Part shown: positions 63,234 to 64,000 of the stretch, piece after piece
Layout of the letters: the number at the start of each line of letters is the position of its first letter
How positions within the stretch are numbered: position 1 is the stretch's first letter
Source of the DNA: Acidobacteriota bacterium
GTDB lineage: Bacteria; Acidobacteriota; Thermoanaerobaculia; Thermoanaerobaculales; Thermoanaerobaculaceae
DNA: 64,000 nt
Assembly: GCA_016213675.1 (NCBI GenBank)
Contig: JACQZW010000064.1
Location: forward strand, 1-64,000
Reading direction: 5' to 3'
Position numbers and translations under genes: made by a program
The notes under the pieces: generated by a model
Databases searched by the model: none
Told to the model about the DNA's origin: nothing
Seen by the model: the letters and a program-made list of their open reading frames with translations, nothing else

Positions 63234-64000
63234 GCGTGGGCCCTCGGCGCACCCTCCCGCGGGGCGGCGGCCGTCTCGAACGTACGCGTTTCCAGGATCT
63301 CGCCGCCGATGCCGATCGTCACGGCCTTCACCGGAACGGCCTTGCCCGACGCCCGAGCCGCTTCCACCGCGGCCTGGACGATGCCGCCACAGCACGGCAC
63401 CTCCAGGCGCAGCACCGTCACGGAACGGACGTCCGAGTGCTGGAAGATCTGCGTCAGCTTCGTCCGGTAGAACTCCAGATCGTCGAGCTTCGGGCAGCCG
63501 ACGACCAGCGACTTCCCTTCCAGGAAGTCGCGGTGGAACTCGGCATAGGCGAACGGCACGCAGTCGGCCGCGATCAGGAGGTCGGCACCCTGGAAGTACG
63601 GCGCGGCCGGCGGGACCAGCGCGAGCTGCACCGGCCACTGCGCCAGACGCGACGACACCCGGCCGCTGGGGTCCTCCTTCGCCGCCGCTCGCGGCGCCAT
63701 CACGCGCATCCGCGACCCGGGACAGCCGCCCGCATGCGCCGCGTGCATCCCGCCCGGTCCGGCCTGCGGACTCCCCTGCGCGTGCACGTGACCGTGGTCG
63801 CCACCGGGGGCGTGGGCGTGGACGTGGGCGGCCGGACCGGCAGCCGGTGCCTCGACCGCCGCGGCCCCGTCGTGCGCGTGCGGTTTGTGTTCCCGCCCCA
63901 TCTTCGCCAGGTGCTCGCGCGTCGCGTCCTCGTCGTAGGCGTCCGCCTCGCGCTGCTCGATCGTGATCGCGCCCTGCGGGCACTCGCCCAGGCAGGCACC
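63230..64000 (-). CDS. 4Fe-4S ferredoxin-type protein, cut by window edge
   Basis: The visible 256 residues lack the N-terminus, which lies beyond the window. It opens with the end of a ferredoxin motif (C-L-G-E-C-P-Q-G-A-I-T-I). A His-rich linker (H-V-H-A-H-A-P ... H-G-H-V-H) may bind metal. The C-terminal domain has A-D-C-V-P-F-A-Y, V-V-G-C-P-K-L-D-D and V-P-C-C-G-G-I. Coupled to the YgbA-family gene by ATGA overlap, consistent with a redox/nitrosative-stress pair. Confidence 0.8.
   Translation of the reverse strand, partial: GACLGECPQGAITIEQREADAYDEDATREHLAKMGREHKPHAHDGAAAVEAPAAGPAAHVHAHAPGGDHGHVHAQGSPQAGPGGMHAAHAGGCPGSRMRVMAPRAAAKEDPSGRVSSRLAQWPVQLALVPPAAPYFQGADLLIAADCVPFAYAEFHRDFLEGKSLVVGCPKLDDLEFYRTKLTQIFQHSDVRSVTVLRLEVPCCGGIVQAAVEAARASGKAVPVKAVTIGIGGEILETRTFETAAAPREGAPRAHA

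Overview
The window looks like a chromosomal piece of a high-GC member of the Myxococcota (Polyangia/Sandaracinus-like). The signs are many lipoproteins with acidic Asp/Gly-rich linkers, a DUF4215 'CDDGN' Cys-rich repeat, FG-GAP repeats, a TIGR03790-type protein with a MYXO-CTERM-like tail, and a soluble Ser/Thr kinase. All identifications come from reading motifs; no database search was possible.

Left flank (1-9997): decayed accessory DNA. It holds a gene fragment, an in-frame chimera of a lipoprotein N-terminus with the C-terminal half of a DDE transposase, a Ser/Thr kinase whose 3' end is replaced by non-homologous DNA carrying transposon-end-like repeats, a two-gene operon (1484-aa secreted beta-helix/thrombospondin-type lipoprotein plus a formylglycine-generating-enzyme-like lipoprotein), and an intact DDE transposase.

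Integrative element (9998-50829, about 40.8 kb): bounded by an 81-bp direct repeat that is the 3' part of tRNA-Leu(CAG). The complete tRNA lies at the right end beside a tyrosine recombinase. Left to right it carries: (a) a five-gene minus-strand operon with start/stop overlaps or very short gaps: SNF2-type helicase (DrmD-like), 1605-aa N6-adenine methyltransferase (DrmMI/PglX-like), 2132-aa DEAD helicase + DUF1998 + nuclease-like protein (DrmA-DrmB/DruE-like), RelE-like/UvrD helicase fusion, HNH protein. This is DISARM-like but not canonical; (b) a divergent plus-strand cluster: TIR protein, unknown protein, abortive-infection-like protein, YaaC-like protein; (c) a minus-strand operon of membrane and secreted proteins, two sharing one N-terminal module; (d) MT-A70 methyltransferase and small partners; (e) a replication/recombination module: zinc-finger primase with a hairpin/iteron-like region beside it, Fe-S PD-(D/E)XK nuclease, a possible ssDNA-binding protein, sigma-like HTH protein, RadC, ParB-like protein, excisionase-like HTH and integrase. 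No capsid, tail, terminase or conjugation genes are seen, so it resembles a satellite or replicating genomic island carrying defence cargo.

Right flank (50830-64000): ordinary chromosome: pssA, a lipoprotein, glmM overlapping a TonB-like-architecture membrane protein, acyl-CoA dehydrogenase, a small retropepsin-like protease, a tandem repeat, two large secreted proteins, a YgbA-family protein and a ferredoxin-type protein cut by the window edge.

The best candidate for an undescribed system is the DISARM-like operon in which the DrmA/DrmB functions look fused, the PLD protein DrmC is absent and RelE-UvrD and HNH proteins are present, together with the adjacent TIR/Abi/YaaC-like cluster.
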